From NCBI GenBank assembly GCA_003135415.1, contig PLBP01000031.1, positions 30,527-94,526 of the forward strand: a stretch of DNA of 64,000 nucleotides, given 5' to 3'. Each line of letters opens with the position of its first letter. The stretch's first letter is position 1. The notes beneath the pieces were generated by a model, which saw only the letters and a program-made list of their open reading frames with translations, ran no database searches and had not been told where the DNA came from. Origin of the DNA: Hyphomicrobiales bacterium. GTDB taxonomy: Bacteria; Pseudomonadota; Alphaproteobacteria; Rhizobiales; Xanthobacteraceae. A program made the position numbers and the translations under genes. Of this stretch, positions 38,364 through 47,817 are shown piece after piece.

Positions 38364-39242
38364 ATGATCCGTGAAGTGCTGTCCCCATTACGAGTCGGTC
38401 TCGTGACCTGGCTTTCCGTGCTCGGCGTTTTGTCAGCCACAAGTGCGATAGCGGACGTGATCGAGATATTTCATGCAGATTCGTTGGCTGGCCCGATGCG
38501 CGAGCTGAAAAAAACATTCGAAGAGAAAAACAAGGGCGTCACGATCAACCTTACCTCGAGCACCTCGAAGCAACTGGCCGAACGCATCCTCAAGGGCGAC
38601 ACCTGCGATGTCTTTGCGTCATCGTCTCCGGCCGTTATCGATCAAGATTTGATGAACAAGAAGGTCGAAGGCTCAAATCAAGTCGCGGCTTCGTGGTACG
38701 TGGTCTTCTCGGCGAATGAAATGGTCGTCATCACCGGGAAAGGAAATCCGCTTCAAATCCGCCAAGTCTCGGACCTGGCGAAGCCCGAAGTGAAATTTAT
38801 CCGCGTGACGGCCGAAAAGGATCTCGCCACCGGTCGCACGATTGATTTCCTGAAGCGAGCTTCCGCGCTCGAAGGAAAACCCGAGCTCGAACAGAAGATC
38901 GTAGATGCCGCTATCAACGACCCATCCAAGCCGACGTCAGGACCCGATGTCGTGCGCGCCGTACGGGAAACAACGGCGAGCGCGGGTGTCGTTTATTACT
39001 CCTCCGCGGTGGCCGCGCGAAATGACATCGAAATCATCCGTTTTCCGGCGAGCGTCAATATGAGCGAGGCGATTCGAAATGCGGCTTCAGTGCCGGGGAC
39101 GGCGAAAAACCCGAGGGAAGCAACCGATTTCGTGCGATTTCTGCTTACCGTCGAAGCGCAGGCCATCCTGAGGGAGACGGGTCAGCCGCCAGTGGTTCCT
39201 GCAATACGAAAAGGCGATGTCCCCGCAGACATAAAAAATTGA
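38364..39242 (+). CDS. Molybdate/tungstate-type substrate-binding protein (ModA-like), orphan
   Basis: A 292-residue periplasmic binding protein. The signal peptide ends SAIA before DVIEIFHADSLAGPM. The mature protein shows the oxyanion-binding family pattern: IFHADSLAGPMRELKKTFEE, GDTCDVFASSSPAVIDQDLM and later TSGPDVVRAVRETTASAGVV. GGGAGGAG lies 5 bases before the ATG. No permease or ATPase for it is nearby, so its substrate and its partner are unknown. A second, shorter orphan of the same broad family lies at 49357-50121. Confidence 0.82.
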   Translation: MIREVLSPLRVGLVTWLSVLGVLSATSAIADVIEIFHADSLAGPMRELKKTFEEKNKGVTINLTSSTSKQLAERILKGDTCDVFASSSPAVIDQDLMNKKVEGSNQVAASWYVVFSANEMVVITGKGNPLQIRQVSDLAKPEVKFIRVTAEKDLATGRTIDFLKRASALEGKPELEQKIVDAAINDPSKPTSGPDVVRAVRETTASAGVVYYSSAVAARNDIEIIRFPASVNMSEAIRNAASVPGTAKNPREATDFVRFLLTVEAQAILRETGQPPVVPAIRKGDVPADIKN

Positions 39243-39383
39243 ATGGGGGAGGCGCGCGCCATGTTTGGCAGTTGCCGTCGCGTCACAGGGACGAAACGAC
39301 GCAACGCTGATCGTCGAAAAAAGAATATCTGTTTCGCAGCCACTCGCGTATCCCCGTCGGCAAACGCCGACAGGGGTATTCTT

Positions 39384-39797
39384 ATGACCGCACGCGCCGT
39401 TGATCCCGCCGCCTTCATGCAGCGCCAGGCCGGCTATCTGCCCGGCGAACTCGGGATCGAGATCATCGAAGTAAAGTCCGGTTACGTGAAAAGCCGGCTG
39501 CCGGTCACCAAGCGCTTGATGGCGCCGAACGGTTTTCTCCACGCCGCGAGCGTGATCGCGCTCGCCGACACCAGCGCCGGCTACGGCTGCATCGCCTCGC
39601 TGCCCGAGGGGGCGCGTGGCTTCACCACCATCGAGCTGAAATCGAACTTTCTCGGCACCGTCACCGAAGGCGTCATCGAATGCGAGGCTCAAGCCGTGCA
39701 TCTCGGCAAGACGACGCAGGTGTGGGACGCGACCGTCACTGATGGCAAGGGCAAGACCCTCGCGCTGTTCCGCTGTACGCAGATGGTGGTGCGCTAG
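39384..39797 (+). CDS. PaaI-type hotdog thioesterase
   Basis: A 137-residue hotdog-fold acyl-CoA thioesterase. The segment GFLHAASVIALADTSAGYGC carries the helix and catalytic residue pattern of the PaaI group, and GFTTIELKSNFLGTVTEG is the central strand pair. ATG 39384 is chosen as the first that yields a normal N-terminus. Its stop overlaps that of the convergent phnE by 3 of 4 bases (CTAG). Substrate unknown. Confidence 0.85.
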   Translation: MTARAVDPAAFMQRQAGYLPGELGIEIIEVKSGYVKSRLPVTKRLMAPNGFLHAASVIALADTSAGYGCIASLPEGARGFTTIELKSNFLGTVTEGVIECEAQAVHLGKTTQVWDATVTDGKGKTLALFRCTQMVVR

Positions 39798-40603
39798 ATA
39801 ATCCTGCTCCGCAGCCAGGTGGTGAGGATTTCCGCGGCGATCACGATCCCAAAGATTATGATAAGCACGAGCCCGACGCGATCCCAGTAGAGATTTTCGA
39901 GCGCGGCCTCCAACGCCATGCCGAGGCCGCCGCCGCCAACCAAGCCGAGCACCGCCGACTCGCGGATATTGATATCCCAGCGAAAGATCGCGACTCCCAG
40001 AAAAGCGGGCTTCACCTGCGGCCAATAGCCCTTGGCAAGGATCGAGAGCTTCGTCGCGCCTGCGGCGGTGAGCGCCTCGATCGGGCCCGTCTTCGCCTCC
40101 TCGATCGCCTCCGAAAGCAATTTTCCGGTGAAGCCGATCGAGTGCACCGCGATCGCGAGCGTGCCGGCGAGCGCGCCCGGGCCGAACACCGCGACGAAGA
40201 AAAGCGCCCACACCATCGCGTGCACCGAACGCGTCGCGACCAGGATGAACCGGGCGATAGTGTTGAGGATGACCGAGCGCGTGACGTTGCGCGCGGCCAA
40301 CAGGGCTACGAGGCTCGCCAGCAAAACGGCGAGGATCGTTCCGAGCGTCGCCGTATGCAGCGTCTCGATCAGCGCCGCATGCACGCCGCTCTTGTACCAA
40401 GACCAGTCGATCGGCCACATGCGTGCGAAGAGATCGGCGGTTTGAGCCGGCGCGTCTTGCAGGAATTCGGGAATGATCTCGATGGTCTTGATCGACCAGA
40501 TCACCGCTACGGCGGCGAGAAGATAGAAGCACGAGCGCAGGATGCGCTCGGAAAGCGAGAAGCGATGCCAGCGGCGGGGCAAAGCGGATGCGGCGGCCGT
40601 CAT
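39794..40603 (-). CDS. phnE: Phosphonate-type ABC transporter permease, second copy
   Basis: A 269-residue inner-membrane permease with about six helices. The EAA loop that contacts the ATPase is EALTAAGATKLSILAKGYWP, followed by the PhnE-type RWDINIRESAVLGLVGGGGL. The start ATG overlaps the stop of the first phnE by 4 bases. Two permease genes of this type beside phnD and phnC are usual for phosphonate/phosphite uptake systems and probably form a heterodimer. Confidence 0.9.
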   Translation of the reverse strand: MTAAASALPRRWHRFSLSERILRSCFYLLAAVAVIWSIKTIEIIPEFLQDAPAQTADLFARMWPIDWSWYKSGVHAALIETLHTATLGTILAVLLASLVALLAARNVTRSVILNTIARFILVATRSVHAMVWALFFVAVFGPGALAGTLAIAVHSIGFTGKLLSEAIEEAKTGPIEALTAAGATKLSILAKGYWPQVKPAFLGVAIFRWDINIRESAVLGLVGGGGLGMALEAALENLYWDRVGLVLIIIFGIVIAAEILTTWLRSRII

Positions 40604-41400
40604 TGAAACAGCCTCCGCATCCAGCCCGAAAGGATTTCGCCGACCGTCACCGTGAAGATGATCGCGAGCACGATGGTGAGCACGAAGTCGTAGTCGAAGC
40701 GCTGGAAAGCGGTGAATAGCGTGGCGCCGATGCCGCCGCCGCCGACGAGGCCGACAAGGGCGGAATTGCGCAAATTGGAATCGAGCTGATAGGCGGAAAA
40801 GCCGATGAAGCGCGGCATGATCTGCGGCGCCACCGCTATGACGAGTACCGACAGGAACGGGGCGCCGGTCGCGCGGATCGCCTCCATCTGCTTCATGGAG
40901 ATTTCCTCGGCGGCCTCGGCAATGAGCTTGGAGAGAAATCCCATCGAGGCGACGATCAAGGCGAGGACGCCCGCGAGTGCGCCGAAGCCGACCGCCTTCA
41001 CGAACAGGATCGCCAGGATCACCGGGTGGAACGAGCGCAGCAGCGCGATCAGCCCGCGCGTGAACCAGGCAAGCGGGGCGAAGGACAGGTTGCGCGCGGC
41101 GGCAAGCCCCAGCGGCACCGAGAACAGAATGCCGAACACGGTCGCGAGGATCGCGATCTGCAGGCTTTCGAACATGCCGGAATAGAGAAGTGCCAGCTTG
41201 TCGGCGGCGAAGTTCGGCGGAAACATGCGCGACAGAAACCGCCCGCCATGGCCGAAGCCTTCGACGAAGCGCGCCCAGGTGATGTTGAGGATCGAGCTTG
41301 CGTAGAAGACATAGAGCGCAAGCGCGACAAGCCCGATGCGCAAGGGCCAGTTCGGCGGAAACGCCCGGCGCGCGGGCGAGGGGGCAGGTACGTCGCTCAC
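40600..41400 (-). CDS. phnE: Phosphonate-type ABC transporter permease, first copy
   Basis: A 266-residue permease. The start is a GTG (41398-41400) overlapping the phnC stop (GTGA). Signature stretches are [20 protein letters not shown] and [20 protein letters not shown], which parallel the other permease. The frame extends far upstream inside phnC, but only the GTG start gives a proper N-terminus ([17 protein letters not shown]). Confidence 0.9.
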   Translation of the reverse strand: MSDVPAPSPARRAFPPNWPLRIGLVALALYVFYASSILNITWARFVEGFGHGGRFLSRMFPPNFAADKLALLYSGMFESLQIAILATVFGILFSVPLGLAAARNLSFAPLAWFTRGLIALLRSFHPVILAILFVKAVGFGALAGVLALIVASMGFLSKLIAEAAEEISMKQMEAIRATGAPFLSVLVIAVAPQIMPRFIGFSAYQLDSNLRNSALVGLVGGGGIGATLFTAFQRFDYDFVLTIVLAIIFTVTVGEILSGWMRRLFQ

Positions 41401-42197
41401 TCCAGCCATCCTTCGCCGCCGTAAATCTGCAATAAATGCGAGTGCTCGAGCGCCTTTGGCGGCCCGTCGAACACCACTTCGCCCTTGCTCATGCCGATCA
41501 CGCGATCGGCGTAGCGCTTGGCGAGTTCGACATTGTGAATGTTCACGATCACCGGGATGCCCTGCGCCGCCGCTTGGCGCGCAATCAGCTCCATGATCTC
41601 GACCGAAGTCTTCGGATCGAGCGAGGAGGTCGGCTCGTCGGCAAGTACGAGGTTGGGGTCTTGCATCAGCGCGCGCGCGATGCCGACGCGCTGGCGCTGG
41701 CCGCCGGAAAGCCGGTCGGCGCGCTCGTTCGCGAAATCGCCAAGGCCGACCGAATCCAGGAGAGAAAAAGCGCGCTCGATATCCTTCGCCGGAAAGCGCC
41801 GCAGCCACGCGCGCCACGCCGGCAAATAGCCGAGCCGGCCGCACAGCACGTTCTCGATCACGCTCAGGCGCTCGACGAGATTGTATTCCTGGAACACCAT
41901 GCCGATCTTGCGCCGCGCCTCGCGCAAGCGCCGCCCCTTGAGCTGGGCGAGATCCGTTCCCATGAACAGGATTTCGCCTGAGGTCGGGTCGGTCAGCCGG
42001 TTGATGCAGCGGATCAGCGTCGATTTGCCGGTGCCGGACGGGCCGATGATGGCGGCGATCCCGCGGCCGGCGAATTTCAGCGAGATATTCTTCAGCACTT
42101 GAATACCGGCGCGGTACTCTTTGCTGAGATTACGAAGCTCGAGCGCATGACCGGCGCTATCGTTGGCCGATTTTGCGCTCCGTACCGAGGCGTCCAT
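41397..42197 (-). CDS. phnC: Phosphonate-type ABC transporter ATP-binding protein
   Basis: A 266-residue ABC ATPase. Walker A is [19 protein letters not shown], the signature motif is [18 protein letters not shown], and Walker B is [17 protein letters not shown]. The [20 protein letters not shown] stretch is typical of PhnC. It lies 17 bases after phnD and overlaps phnE, so the four genes form one operon read leftward. Confidence 0.93.
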   Translation of the reverse strand: MDASVRSAKSANDSAGHALELRNLSKEYRAGIQVLKNISLKFAGRGIAAIIGPSGTGKSTLIRCINRLTDPTSGEILFMGTDLAQLKGRRLREARRKIGMVFQEYNLVERLSVIENVLCGRLGYLPAWRAWLRRFPAKDIERAFSLLDSVGLGDFANERADRLSGGQRQRVGIARALMQDPNLVLADEPTSSLDPKTSVEIMELIARQAAAQGIPVIVNIHNVELAKRYADRVIGMSKGEVVFDGPPKALEHSHLLQIYGGEGWLE

Positions 42198-42214
42198 GGC
42201 CTCGCGCCCAGCCG

Positions 42215-43294
42215 TTATTGCTTCGGCTGCGCGGGAGCCGGTTGCGCCTGCTGCGCTGCCTTCTCGGCCGCTTTCTTCGCGGCGGCCTCCGCCTCGCGCT
42301 TATTCTCCGCGTCATAGGCCGTCTTGTTGTACGGCGTGCCGGATTTTTCCGCGATCTCGCGCACCACCTTCCAGTTTTCCTTGTAGGTGATCGGGAAGAA
42401 GCGGTCATCGCCGTTGAATTCCTTCGTCATCTCCGGCGGGAAGCGGAAGGCGTAGAAGCAATCGACCATCTTCTTCGCGAGCTCCGGTTTCAAATCGTGC
42501 GCATAGGCGAAGGACGAGGTTGGGAATAGCGGGCTGGTATAGATGATGCGGAAGTCCGATCCCTTGAGCGTGCCGCGCGTCACCATGCGGTCGTAAACGT
42601 CGGATGCAACGCCCGCCATGTCGTAGTCGCCGGACGCGACGCCGAGCGCTGACTTGTCATGGCCGCCCGACATGATCGGCTTGTAGTCCTCGTTCGGGGT
42701 CAAGCCCTCGGCCGGGTAAAGTGCCAGCGGCGCGAGATTGCCCGAGTTCGAGGAAGGCGAGGTGTGGGCGACGCGCTTGCCCTTGAGGTCGGAGAGCTTC
42801 TGATAGGGGCTGTCGGCTTTCACCAGCGAGATCAGGTGATAGCCCTGCGGGCCTTTTTCGGTGCCCTTGGCCGCGAACGGCACGGCGCCGGCGAGGTTCA
42901 CCGCGAAGCCGGTGGGGCCGGTGGAGAAGCCCGCCACATGCAGGCGGCCCGAGCGCATCGCTTCGATCTCGGCCGCGTTCGATTGCACCGGGTAATAGAC
43001 CACGCGCTTGCCGGTGCATTGCGCGAGGTAATCGGTGAACGGCTTAAAGATATTGGCGTAGACGGCGGGGTCCTCGACCGGTGTATAGGCGAAGACGAGG
43101 GTGGAGGGATCCTTCCACTTGCTCTGGTCCTTCGGCGCGTCGGCGACGAGATCGCCATTGTCGTCGCAATAAAGCGTGTCGAGTTGGCCGCGATTCTTGC
43201 ACTCTTCCTCTGCCGCGGCGGGTGCCGCCGCGAACGCGCTCAAGAGAACTCCAAACAGGATCGCGGCGAGCGGGCGCATGCACGCTTTCGTCAT
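42215..43294 (-). CDS. phnD: Phosphonate-type ABC transporter substrate-binding protein
   Basis: A 359-residue periplasmic binding protein of the PhnD/PtxB/HtxB group. The signal peptide ends APAAA before EEECKNRG. Binding-site blocks include [58 protein letters not shown] and [18 protein letters not shown]. The C-terminus carries an unusual 30-residue Ala/Lys/Glu/Pro tail ([20 protein letters not shown]). GGAGGA precedes the ATG. No C-P lyase, phosphonatase or ptxD gene lies near, so the true ligand (phosphonate, phosphite or other) is open. Confidence 0.9.
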   Translation of the reverse strand: MTKACMRPLAAILFGVLLSAFAAAPAAAEEECKNRGQLDTLYCDDNGDLVADAPKDQSKWKDPSTLVFAYTPVEDPAVYANIFKPFTDYLAQCTGKRVVYYPVQSNAAEIEAMRSGRLHVAGFSTGPTGFAVNLAGAVPFAAKGTEKGPQGYHLISLVKADSPYQKLSDLKGKRVAHTSPSSNSGNLAPLALYPAEGLTPNEDYKPIMSGGHDKSALGVASGDYDMAGVASDVYDRMVTRGTLKGSDFRIIYTSPLFPTSSFAYAHDLKPELAKKMVDCFYAFRFPPEMTKEFNGDDRFFPITYKENWKVVREIAEKSGTPYNKTAYDAENKREAEAAAKKAAEKAAQQAQPAPAQPKQ

Positions 43295-43420
43295 AAAGTC
43301 CTCCCTCGGGCCCGCCAGCAAAGGCCTGGCCGTTGTTTTGAGCGACGATACGAGGACGCGCCGCCTGCGGCAACGCCTCGAACGGGTTGAATGTTTGCAA
43401 TCCGGAGGTGCGTGGGTATA

Positions 43421-43440
43421 GTCCGCCCGCTTTGGCGGAC
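43421..43440. repeat. Palindrome upstream of yajC
   Basis: GTCCGCC CGCTTT GGCGGAC has 7-base perfect arms and lies 36 bases before the yajC start codon. Its arms resemble those of the palindromes at 30721-30740 (GGCGGAC). It may be an operator or simply a hairpin in the leader. Confidence 0.55.
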
Positions 43441-43475
43441 TTGCGGTTTCGCCGGCCTGAAACAAGAGGAATTCG

Positions 43476-43814
43476 ATGTTCATTACACCCGCCTTCGCGC
43501 AGGGCGCGCCGGCCGGCGGCAGCGACATGCTGTTCCAGGTCGCGCCGTTCGCCTTGATCTTCGTCATCATGTATTTTCTGATTTTGCGGCCGCAGCAGAA
43601 GCGGGCGAAGGACCACCAGCTGCTGGTGACCCAGCTCCGCCGCGGCGACACGGTCGTGACCTCGGGCGGCCTCGTCGGCAAGATCACCAAGGTTATCGAC
43701 GACAACGAGGTCGAAGTGCAGATCGCCGACAATGTGCGCGTGCGCCAGCTCCGCCAAATGGTCACCGAAGTCCGCGCCAAGGGCGAGCCCGCGAAAGACG
43801 ACGGCGCCGCCTAA
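43476..43814 (+). CDS. yajC: Preprotein translocase subunit YajC
   Basis: A 112-residue single-pass inner-membrane accessory subunit of the Sec-SecDF holotranslocon. The membrane helix is LFQVAPFALIFVIMYFLILR, followed by PQQKRAKDHQLLVTQLRRGD and the DTVVTSGGLVGKITKVIDDN domain that defines YajC. secD follows after 33 bases in the normal order. Confidence 0.96.
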   Translation: MFITPAFAQGAPAGGSDMLFQVAPFALIFVIMYFLILRPQQKRAKDHQLLVTQLRRGDTVVTSGGLVGKITKVIDDNEVEVQIADNVRVRQLRQMVTEVRAKGEPAKDDGAA

Positions 43815-43847
43815 CATTCGTCGGCTTGGACTGCTTGAGGCTTTGCA

Positions 43848-45443
43848 ATGCTGCATTTCACCCGCTGGAAGGCGCTCGCGATCATTCTGGCCTCCGTCAT
43901 TATCTGTTTGATGACCGTGCCGAGCCTGCTTCCGCCCGCGACCTTCCAATCCTTGCCGTCCGCCCTGCAGCGGCGCCTCGTACTCGGCCTCGACCTGCAG
44001 GGCGGCTCGCACATCCTGCTCGAAGTCGACTCCAACGCCGTGCGCAAGGAGCGCGCCGAGACGCTGCGTGACGACGTGCGCCGCGTGCTGCGCGAAGCCC
44101 GCGTCGGCTACAGCAACTTGGCGATCCAGAACCTGACCGTGCAGGTGCGCGTTCGCGAGGAGGCCGACGTGCCGGAAGCGGTGCGAAGGCTGCGCGAATT
44201 GTCGGCGCCGCTCGGCGGATTTCTCTCGGGCACCGGCCAGCGCGACATTGAAGTCACCGATGCCGGCGGCGGGCTGATTACGCTCACCATCACGCCGGGC
44301 GGCATCACCCAGCGCATTCGCCAGGCGGTCGATCAATCGATCGAGATTGTGCGCCGCCGCGTCGACGATCTCGGCACGGTCGAGCCCTTGATCCAGCGCC
44401 AGGGCGACGACCGCATTCTGGTGCAGGTGCCGGGCTTGCAGGATCCCTCGCGATTAAAAGCGCTGCTCGGCAAGACCGCGAAGCTCGCCTTTCGCCTGGT
44501 CGATCTAACCATGACGCCGCAGCAAGCGCTCGAAGGCCGCCCGCCGCCGGAGTCGGAACTGCTCTATTCGCGCGACAAGGTGCCCTATGTGATCGAGCGC
44601 CGCGTGATGGTTTCCGGCGAAGACCTCGTCGACGCACAGCCCGGCTTCGATTCGCAAACGCGCGAACCGGTCGTCAATTTCCGCTTCAACAATTCCGGCG
44701 GCCGCCGTTTCGCGCAGGTGACGCAGGAAAATATCGGCAAGCCGTTCGCCATCGTACTCGACAACGAAGTGATCTCGGCGCCGGTCATCAGAACGGCCAT
44801 TACCGGCGGCGCCGGACAGATCAGCGGCAGTTTCACCATCCAGTCGGCAAACGACTTGGCCGTTTTACTGCGCGCGGGTGCGTTGCCCGCGCCGCTCACC
44901 ATCATCGAGGAGCGTACCGTCGGCCCCGGCCTTGGCCAGGATTCGATCAACGCCGGCATCCTCGCCGCCTATTTCGGCACGGCGCTGGTGATCGTGTTCA
45001 TGATCCTGACCTACGGCCTGTTTGGCCTGTTCGCCAATCTCGCCGTGGCGGTGAATGTCGGCATGATCCTCGGAATTCTGTCGTTCCTGGGTGCCACGCT
45101 CACGCTGCCGGGCATCGCCGGCATCGTGCTCACGGTCGGGATTGCGGTCGATTCCAACGTCTTGATCTACGAGCGTATCCGCGAGGAATTGCGCTCCGGC
45201 CGCTCGGCGATCACCGCCATCGACGCGGGCTTCAGCCGTGCACTTGCCACCATTCTCGACTCCAACATTACCACCTTCATCGCCGCCGCGGTGTTGTTCT
45301 TCATCGGCACCGGCAGCGTGCGCGGCTTCGCGGTCACGCTTGGCATCGGCATTCTGACCACGCTCTTCACCGCCTTCACCCTTACGCGCCTGATCGTCTC
45401 GGTCTGGGTGCGCTGGTGGCGGCCGCAAACCGTTCCGATCTGA
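43848..45443 (+). CDS. secD: Protein translocase subunit SecD
   Basis: A 531-residue proton-driven Sec accessory protein with six membrane helices, the first near the N-terminus and five near the C-terminus. GLDLQGGSHILLEVD is the conserved D1 motif, and VDSNVLIYERIREELRSGRS is the D5-D6 signature. The large periplasmic domain lies between. Its stop is 9 bases before secF, with which it works as a complex. Confidence 0.97.
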   Translation: MLHFTRWKALAIILASVIICLMTVPSLLPPATFQSLPSALQRRLVLGLDLQGGSHILLEVDSNAVRKERAETLRDDVRRVLREARVGYSNLAIQNLTVQVRVREEADVPEAVRRLRELSAPLGGFLSGTGQRDIEVTDAGGGLITLTITPGGITQRIRQAVDQSIEIVRRRVDDLGTVEPLIQRQGDDRILVQVPGLQDPSRLKALLGKTAKLAFRLVDLTMTPQQALEGRPPPESELLYSRDKVPYVIERRVMVSGEDLVDAQPGFDSQTREPVVNFRFNNSGGRRFAQVTQENIGKPFAIVLDNEVISAPVIRTAITGGAGQISGSFTIQSANDLAVLLRAGALPAPLTIIEERTVGPGLGQDSINAGILAAYFGTALVIVFMILTYGLFGLFANLAVAVNVGMILGILSFLGATLTLPGIAGIVLTVGIAVDSNVLIYERIREELRSGRSAITAIDAGFSRALATILDSNITTFIAAAVLFFIGTGSVRGFAVTLGIGILTTLFTAFTLTRLIVSVWVRWWRPQTVPI

Positions 45444-45452
45444 GGATCCGCA

Positions 45453-46499
45453 ATGACACCGACAACCATTCTTATCATTGCGGCGCTGGCCGTGGTGACG
45501 GTGCTTTGCCTCTTGGTGCTGTTCGGAATTATCCCGCATCTCCGCCTCGTGCCGGATGAAACCAAGTTCGACTTCATGCGCTTCCGCCGCATCAGCTTTC
45601 CGGTCTCGGCGCTGTTGTCGATGCTGGCGCTTTTGTTTTACTTCACCCACGGCCTCAATTTCGGCATCGACTTCAAGGGCGGCACGCTGATCGAGGTGCA
45701 GTCGAAGGCGGGCCCACTCGACATTGCGCAAATGCGTACGACGCTCGATGGATTGGGCCTCGGCGAAATCCAGTTGCAGGAATTCGGTGATAAGGGCGAG
45801 GTGCTGATCCGCGTCTCGCAGCAGCCGGGCGGCGATGCCGCCCAGCAGGCGGTGGTCGACAAGGTCAAGGGCGCGCTCGGCGACACGGTGGACTATCGCC
45901 GCGTCGAAGTGGTGGGCCCGCGCGTCTCCAACGAATTGCTCGGCTATGGCACCATCGGCATCGTATTTGCGATCTTCGCGATCCTGATTTATTTGTGGTT
46001 CCGCTTCGAATGGCAATTCGCGCTCGGCGCCATGATCGCGAACGTCCATGATTTGGTGCTCACGATCGGCTTCATGTCGGTGACGCAGATCGATTTCGAC
46101 CTCACCTCGATCGCGGCACTCCTCACCATTCTGGGCTATTCGCTGAACGACACCGTCGTCATCTACGACCGCATCCGCGAAATGCTGCGGCGCTACAAGA
46201 AGTTGTCGATGGCGGATCTCTTGAACATCTCGATCAATGCGACGTTGTCGCGCTCGATCATCACCCACGTCACCGTGGCGGCGGCGCTGTTGTCGCTGCT
46301 TCTGTTCGGCGGCCACGCCATCCACTCCTTCACCGCGACGATGATGTTCGGCGTCGTGCTGGTCGGCACTTACACTTCGGTATTCATCGCCTCGCCGATC
46401 CTGATTTATCTCGGCGTGGGCGCCGGGCGCACGGCGCATTTCGAAGCGCCCGGGCCGGCCGAGCCCGCGGCGCCAGCGGTCGGCGCCCGCTCCCGTTGA
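45453..46499 (+). CDS. secF: Protein translocase subunit SecF
   Basis: A 348-residue partner of SecD with six membrane helices. The FGIDFKGGTLIEV motif follows the first helix, and SLNDTVVIYDRIREMLRRYK is the conserved cytoplasmic block. Unlike E. coli SecF it begins with an extra short N-terminal hydrophobic segment (TILIIAALAVVTVLCLLVLF). Its stop overlaps the TTG start of the next gene by 4 bases. Confidence 0.96.
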   Translation: MTPTTILIIAALAVVTVLCLLVLFGIIPHLRLVPDETKFDFMRFRRISFPVSALLSMLALLFYFTHGLNFGIDFKGGTLIEVQSKAGPLDIAQMRTTLDGLGLGEIQLQEFGDKGEVLIRVSQQPGGDAAQQAVVDKVKGALGDTVDYRRVEVVGPRVSNELLGYGTIGIVFAIFAILIYLWFRFEWQFALGAMIANVHDLVLTIGFMSVTQIDFDLTSIAALLTILGYSLNDTVVIYDRIREMLRRYKKLSMADLLNISINATLSRSIITHVTVAAALLSLLLFGGHAIHSFTATMMFGVVLVGTYTSVFIASPILIYLGVGAGRTAHFEAPGPAEPAAPAVGARSR

Positions 46500-46873
46500 G
46501 CGACGCCGCCCCGCATTATCCGCGCGCGGCTCAAATCGAGGCTTATGGCGCGGGCGGCTTTCGCTTCGCCGGCATGTCGCATCGCGGCTCGATCCTGGCG
46601 CTGCCGAACGGCATTTGGGCTTGGCCGCCGCGCACGCCCGCCGAGATCGACGAGGCTTCGCTCGCGCGCGCCATTGTGGAAAAAACCGCGATCGATTTTC
46701 TCCTGATCGGATCGGGAAGCGATCCCGCTCTCCTCGCGGAGCCCCTGCGCCGGCGGCTGCGAAAAGAGGGGCTTTCCTTTGACGTGATGCCCACGCGCGC
46801 CGCGGCGAGCACCTATAACGTGCTTTTCGCCGAGGGCCGCCGTGTTGCCGCCGCCCTGATTGCGGTGGAATGA
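46496..46873 (+). CDS. Mth938-like (NDUFAF3-related) protein, DUF498
   Basis: A 125-residue alpha/beta protein of the Mth938 fold. IEAYGAGGFRFAGMSHRGSI opens the domain and DFLLIGSGSDPALLAEPLRR is the conserved loop. The human homologue NDUFAF3 is a complex I assembly factor, and related bacterial genes cluster with secDF. The start is a TTG within the secF stop (TTGA). The next gene is related to NDUFAF6, another complex I assembly factor. Confidence 0.85.
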   Translation: MSDAAPHYPRAAQIEAYGAGGFRFAGMSHRGSILALPNGIWAWPPRTPAEIDEASLARAIVEKTAIDFLLIGSGSDPALLAEPLRRRLRKEGLSFDVMPTRAAASTYNVLFAEGRRVAAALIAVE

Positions 46874-46886
46874 GCGCGGGGTTTGG

Positions 46887-47732
46887 ATGGGCATGCGGAG
46901 CAACTATCGATTTTGCCGCAAGCTCGTCCGCGAGCACGACAAGGACCGCTATCTCGCGGGCCTCTTCGTGCCTTCGGCCAAGCGCAAGCATCTCTTCGCG
47001 CTCTACGCCTTCAACTACGAGATCGCGCGCATTCGCGAACTCGTGCACGAGCCGATGCCGGGCGAGTTGCGGCTGCAATGGTGGCGCGACGCGCTGGAGG
47101 GTCACGCGCGGGGCGACGTCGCGCGCCATCCGGTGGCGAGTGCGCTACTCGCGGCGATCGAGAAATTTTCCTTGCCGCGCGCGCAATGCTCGGAGCTGAT
47201 CGACGCGCATATTTTCGACCTTTACGACGACGCGATGCCTGGCAGCGGGCAATTTGAAAGCTATTGCGACTCGACGGCGGGCGCGCTGTTTCGGCTCGCC
47301 GTGACGCTTCTTGCTGGCCGGGAATTGCAGGGGATCACGGAATCCTTGCAGCACGCCGGCCGCGCCTATGCGATCACCGGCTTGCTGCGCGCCTTTGCGC
47401 TCCATGCCTCGCGCGGCCAAGTGTATCTGCCGCTCGACCTGCTTGCGAAACACAATGTTGCGCGAGACGACATCGTTTCAGGAAAAGGGGCGCCCGGCCT
47501 GGTCGCGGCACTCGCTGAAATCCGCGCGATCGCGCGCGGCCACTACCAAGAGGCCTCGCGCCGCATGACCTCGTTGCCGCGAGAAATCATCTCCGCGTTG
47601 CTTCCGCTCGAACTCGTGCCGCTCTATCTCGATCGCATGGAAGAAGCGGATTACGATCCGTTCAAGACGCCGGTCGAGGTGGCGCAATGGCGGCGGCAAT
47701 GGCGGCTTTGGCGCGCGTCACGACGTCACTAG
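46887..47732 (+). CDS. Squalene/phytoene synthase-family protein (NDUFAF6-like)
   Basis: A 281-residue all-helical protein of the isoprenoid synthase fold. It begins MGMRSNYRFCRKLVREHDKD, then FVPSAKRKHLFALYAFNYEI. The first Asp-rich region expected in true synthases is weak (DAHIFDLYDDAMPG), and the second is absent (RDDIVSGKG). The length and features match the alphaproteobacterial group related to mitochondrial NDUFAF6 rather than carotenoid synthases. An ATG six bases later (MRSNYRFC) could also be used. Its stop is inside the following inverted repeat region. Confidence 0.82.
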   Translation: MGMRSNYRFCRKLVREHDKDRYLAGLFVPSAKRKHLFALYAFNYEIARIRELVHEPMPGELRLQWWRDALEGHARGDVARHPVASALLAAIEKFSLPRAQCSELIDAHIFDLYDDAMPGSGQFESYCDSTAGALFRLAVTLLAGRELQGITESLQHAGRAYAITGLLRAFALHASRGQVYLPLDLLAKHNVARDDIVSGKGAPGLVAALAEIRAIARGHYQEASRRMTSLPREIISALLPLELVPLYLDRMEEADYDPFKTPVEVAQWRRQWRLWRASRRH

Positions 47733-47804
47733 TGTCCCGATTCCGAAGTTCGTAAACCCGTGCGGCACCCTCTCATACGAACTTCGGAATCAAAGGGACA
47801 CTAG
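47730..47804. repeat. Inverted repeat 1 (ACTAGTGTCCC type)
   Basis: The left arm (ACTAGTGTCCCGATTCCGAA then GTTCGT) pairs with the right arm (TACGAACTTCGGAATC then AAAGGGACACTAG), with about 20 bases between. The left end begins at the stop codon of the preceding gene. A related but distinct inverted repeat follows 13 bases later. Confidence 0.75.
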
Positions 47805-47817
47805 CTTCTCTATAATT

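Noticed and set aside
44865-47129. 754-codon minus-strand frame across secD, secF and neighbours
   Set aside because: It crosses four genes with clear family signatures on the plus strand. Its translation is rich in Asp, Arg and His without domains.
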